From the NCBI RefSeq assembly GCF_025717045.1, contig NZ_JAOVZN010000006.1, forward strand, positions 1,153,540 through 1,217,539: a DNA stretch of 64,000 nt. The letters run 5' to 3'. Below the pieces are notes generated by a model that saw only the letters and a list, made by a program, of their open reading frames with translations, ran no database searches and was not told the origin of the DNA. The DNA comes from Flavobacterium sp. SH_e (GTDB taxonomy: Bacteria > Bacteroidota > Bacteroidia > Flavobacteriales > Flavobacteriaceae). Below, one piece after another: positions 61,784 to 64,000 of this stretch (the first letter of the stretch is position 1; each line of letters begins with the position of its first letter). A program made the translations under genes and the position numbers.

Positions 61784-61817
61784 TTTTATAAAGCAAATGG
61801 TGCGTTACTTTATAAAA
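61784..61817. promoter_or_regulatory. TTTTATAAAG inverted repeat before the lipoprotein gene
   Basis: Perfect arms TTTTATAAAG (61784-61793) and CTTTATAAAA (61808-61817), 14-base spacer, 36 bases before the next ATG. No T-run. Control site or weak terminator after ansB. Confidence 0.4.
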
Positions 61818-61853
61818 GGATAAATGTTATATCAACTTGAAAATTAAATATAT

Positions 61854-62333
61854 ATGAAAAATAAAATAGTTGCAAGAGTGATTCTCGCGGGATTCTGTGT
61901 TTTACTGGTTTCGTGCAATACAAAAAAGGAAGAAAATGTTGAAATCGATTTAAAGCAAGTCAAGAAGGAAATTCAGGCAAAAGAAAATGAATATGCAGCA
62001 ACATACAACGCAGGTCAGTTAAAAGAGATCGGGTATTACGCAGAAGACGCTATAACCTTTTATCAAAATAGACCGCCAATTACTGATAAAGATGCTAGAT
62101 ATAAATTTTTAGAATCAGATTTAGCCAATAATACCAATGTGATTTCATTTGAAACCAAAGAAGTTTTTGTTTCTAATGATGGAAAAATGGTTGTAGAAGT
62201 TGGTTATTACAAAGTAACCGATTCAACAAACACTCCAATAAATACAGGAAATTATATGAGCCTTTTCGAAAAAAGAGATGGCAAATATGTGTGCTTGAGA
62301 GATATGAGTGCTTCTGATGGATTGACAGAATAA
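61854..62333 (+). CDS. DUF4440 / NTF2-like lipoprotein
   Basis: A 159-residue lipoprotein: lipobox LLVSC (Cys21). NTF2-like fold after it (IQAKENEYAATYNAGQLKEI, YYAEDAITFYQNRPPITDKD, MVVEVGYYKVTDSTN, NYMSLFEKRDGKYVCLRDM). Periplasmic, anchored in a membrane. Located after asparaginase, but separated by 178 bases, so possibly independent. Confidence 0.85.
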   Translation: MKNKIVARVILAGFCVLLVSCNTKKEENVEIDLKQVKKEIQAKENEYAATYNAGQLKEIGYYAEDAITFYQNRPPITDKDARYKFLESDLANNTNVISFETKEVFVSNDGKMVVEVGYYKVTDSTNTPINTGNYMSLFEKRDGKYVCLRDMSASDGLTE

Positions 62334-62393
62334 AACAGCATCCAATTTTAGCTATGACTTTAGCAAATAATTAAAACGAAAAAATTAAAAATT

Positions 62394-62873
62394 ATGAAAA
62401 ATATATTATTTATACTCCTGATGGTTTTGGGGTTGAATGCTTCTGCACAGAGTTCTACAGATGAAATCAAATTGATCCAAGACCTTTATGGAAAATCTAA
62501 ATCAGATGTTGTTAAAGAATACTTGGGTTTATCTGAGACACAATCTGCAGCATTTCAGCCAATTTATGACAGTTACGAATCACAACGCAAATCTTTAAGC
62601 CAGCAAAAGATTAAGATTCTAGAAGATTATGCTCAGAATTATTCGAATCTTAGCGATGCTAAGGCTACAGAATTGACAAACGCAAATTTAAAATACAATC
62701 AGGATTCAGAAAAATTACTTGCCAAAACACATTCTAAATTGGTGAAAGCAATTGGCGGAATCAATGCTGCCAAATTTGTACAGTTAGAATTGTACTTGCA
62801 AGTAACTATTCGATCTGAAATTCAGAACGCTATTCCTTTTATTGGTGAATTGGATCAAGCCAAAAAACATTAG
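62394..62873 (+). CDS. Exported helical protein, unknown
   Basis: A 159-residue protein with signal peptide (MKNILFILLMVLGLNASAQ). Mature part is helical and charged (LIQDLYGKSKSDVVKEYLGL, YDSYESQRKSLSQQKIKILE, ANLKYNQDSEKLLAKTHSKL), with a layout like small Spy/CpxP-type periplasmic chaperones, but no LTxxQ repeat. Same strand as its neighbours. Function unknown. Confidence 0.75.
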   Translation: MKNILFILLMVLGLNASAQSSTDEIKLIQDLYGKSKSDVVKEYLGLSETQSAAFQPIYDSYESQRKSLSQQKIKILEDYAQNYSNLSDAKATELTNANLKYNQDSEKLLAKTHSKLVKAIGGINAAKFVQLELYLQVTIRSEIQNAIPFIGELDQAKKH

Positions 62874-62949
62874 ACGATTTCTGGGTAAGGAGTAGAAAGT
62901 ATAGAAAGAAGCTTTTCTACTCATCTTATTAATATTTTATACTCTTACT

Positions 62950-63993
62950 ATGATAAAGAAATTTACAAAATATTTGACTATAACAATGATCTTATTTACT
63001 CAGTTTATTTTTTGCCAGTCTGAAAATGATGTTAAAGAGCTTGGACTTCCTGGAGATAATCTGGATTTGTATGCTGTAATGACGCTTTTTCAGAAATCAA
63101 AAACTATTGAGGAATTTGAGAAAAACCTGAATCTGGAGAAAACAGGAATTAACAATCTGGATTTGAATCTTGACAAAAAAGTAGACTTCATAAAAGTAAA
63201 TACCAAGAAAAATGGCAACTCATTTACTTTTGTTCTTCAAGTTGCTGTAAGCAAAACAGAGAATCAGGACGTTGCAGTTATTTTGGTCGATAAAGACAAA
63301 AACGGAAAAGTAAAAATGCAAATTGTGGGCGATGAACTCCTTTATGGTAAAGATTATGTGATTGAACCCATATCAAAATCAGAACCTGCAAAAACAGCAA
63401 ATCCTGCTTATACAGGAAACGATCCTGTAACTACAACACCAGCTGTAACAGCAGTGGTGGTAGAAACTGTACCAATTGTACAGTATGTATATTCGCCAGC
63501 TTATGTGCCATATTATCCACCTTATTATTATGGGTTTTATCCGCCTTATTTCGCCGCTTTTACAGTAATGGCAGTAGGGATTTATCGTCATAACCATTAT
63601 TACCATCATCATGGTTATCATGGCGGACATTATCATGGCGGACATAACAATGTATATATTAATAACAGAAACAGTTTTAATAATTACAATAATAATAGAG
63701 CACGATCGACTACTGTACGAGACAATTCTGCCAATAATAGATATAATACCAATCGCGGCAATTCGCGTCCTTCAGCAGGAACATCCGATCGCGCTAGAAA
63801 TACCAATGCATCAGGTAGAACGCGCCAAAGTGCATCACCAAGTGCTGGAACTTCAAATCTTAATAGAGGAAGTTCTTCAAACTCTAATTTTAATAGAGGA
63901 GGAGGTTCTTCGTCAAGACCAAGTGCAGGACAAATGGGAGGCGGTTCTCGCGGCGGAGGCGGCTTCGGAGGAGGTGGCGGAAGAAGAAGATAA
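62950..63993 (+). CDS. Exported low-complexity protein
   Basis: A 347-residue protein. Signal peptide ending FIFCQ (residue 24). Residues 30-145 form a compact domain (LYAVMTLFQKSKTIEEFEKN, VDFIKVNTKKNGNSFTFVLQ, VAVILVDKDKNGKVKMQIVG). Residues 170-210 are Tyr/Pro-rich (VQYVYSPAYVPYYPPYYYGF) and contain a hydrophobic patch. Then a His/Tyr stretch (HNHYYHHHGYHGGHYHGGHN), an Asn/Arg/Ser tail and a Gly-rich end. Possible metal binding or surface role. Unknown family. Confidence 0.8.
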   Translation: MIKKFTKYLTITMILFTQFIFCQSENDVKELGLPGDNLDLYAVMTLFQKSKTIEEFEKNLNLEKTGINNLDLNLDKKVDFIKVNTKKNGNSFTFVLQVAVSKTENQDVAVILVDKDKNGKVKMQIVGDELLYGKDYVIEPISKSEPAKTANPAYTGNDPVTTTPAVTAVVVETVPIVQYVYSPAYVPYYPPYYYGFYPPYFAAFTVMAVGIYRHNHYYHHHGYHGGHYHGGHNNVYINNRNSFNNYNNNRARSTTVRDNSANNRYNTNRGNSRPSAGTSDRARNTNASGRTRQSASPSAGTSNLNRGSSSNSNFNRGGGSSSRPSAGQMGGGSRGGGGFGGGGGRRR

Positions 63994-64000
63994 ACGGCGT

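Noticed and set aside
1..64000. Insertion sequences, integrases, prophage genes, rRNA and riboswitches
   Set aside because: None recognised on either strand in this window.

Overview
The window looks like chromosomal DNA of a Flavobacterium, probably a relative of F. johnsoniae. It is AT-rich, many genes have the Bacteroidota-type -7 box TAnnTTTG, and it carries a complete gldK-gldL-gldM-gldN-gldO block (gliding motility and type IX secretion). No plasmid, prophage, IS element or CRISPR array was seen. The assignment rests on gene content and my recognition of families, not on a database search.

Layout. 1-5.4 kb: two related surface proteins. One is cut by the window edge and carries 68-residue repeats; the other ends in an S74 (endosialidase-type) chaperone. 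Between and beside them are DUF2199, DUF3754 and a DnaJ-type zinc-finger protein. 5.7-8 kb: a small XRE regulator facing an AT-rich gene with an RX4H HEPN motif (ApeA-like, possible phage defence). 8.2-13.7 kb: a LytT/LytS two-component pair with a striking palindrome over its promoter, a SulP transporter and a secreted nucleotide phosphodiesterase. 14-21.8 kb: a housekeeping block on the minus strand (groEL, groES, secG, an acidic TPR protein, LptE, a sigma-54 activator, miaB). 22.1-32 kb: topA, an arginase-fold protein that seems to have lost its metal ligands, then gldKLMN and gldO. 32-44 kb: mixed metabolism and envelope genes (FAD oxidoreductase, DUF983, ABC-F, App1 phosphatase, lipid kinase, GNAT, LRR protein, PQQ-type propeller). 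44-55.6 kb: small membrane and accessory genes, an initiator tRNA, a GT39 glycosyltransferase, GH130, and a radical-SAM/TIGR03915 DNA-repair pair. 55.8-64 kb: a TPR regulator divergent from a DcaP-like porin, an aspartase and an asparaginase, followed by three small exported proteins.

How genes work together. GldK, L, M and N form the trans-envelope core and motor of type IX secretion, and GldO is a second copy of GldN. The porin, asparaginase and aspartase all carry export signals, so asparagine could be turned into aspartate, then fumarate plus two ammonia, in the periplasm. The divergent regulator and a perfect 10-bp palindrome between the two transcription units are the obvious control elements.

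Intergenic DNA is unusual. Several gaps are tiled with short repeated words (such as TTTCAGGTTTCAAG or TTTTAGATTGCAGA), often arranged as nested inverted repeats. The best one has three shells, with perfect arms of 21 and 16 bp. These, the palindromes at the LytS and aspartase promoters, a 14-bp motif found three times, and the degenerate arginase beside gldK are the observations most worth following up.
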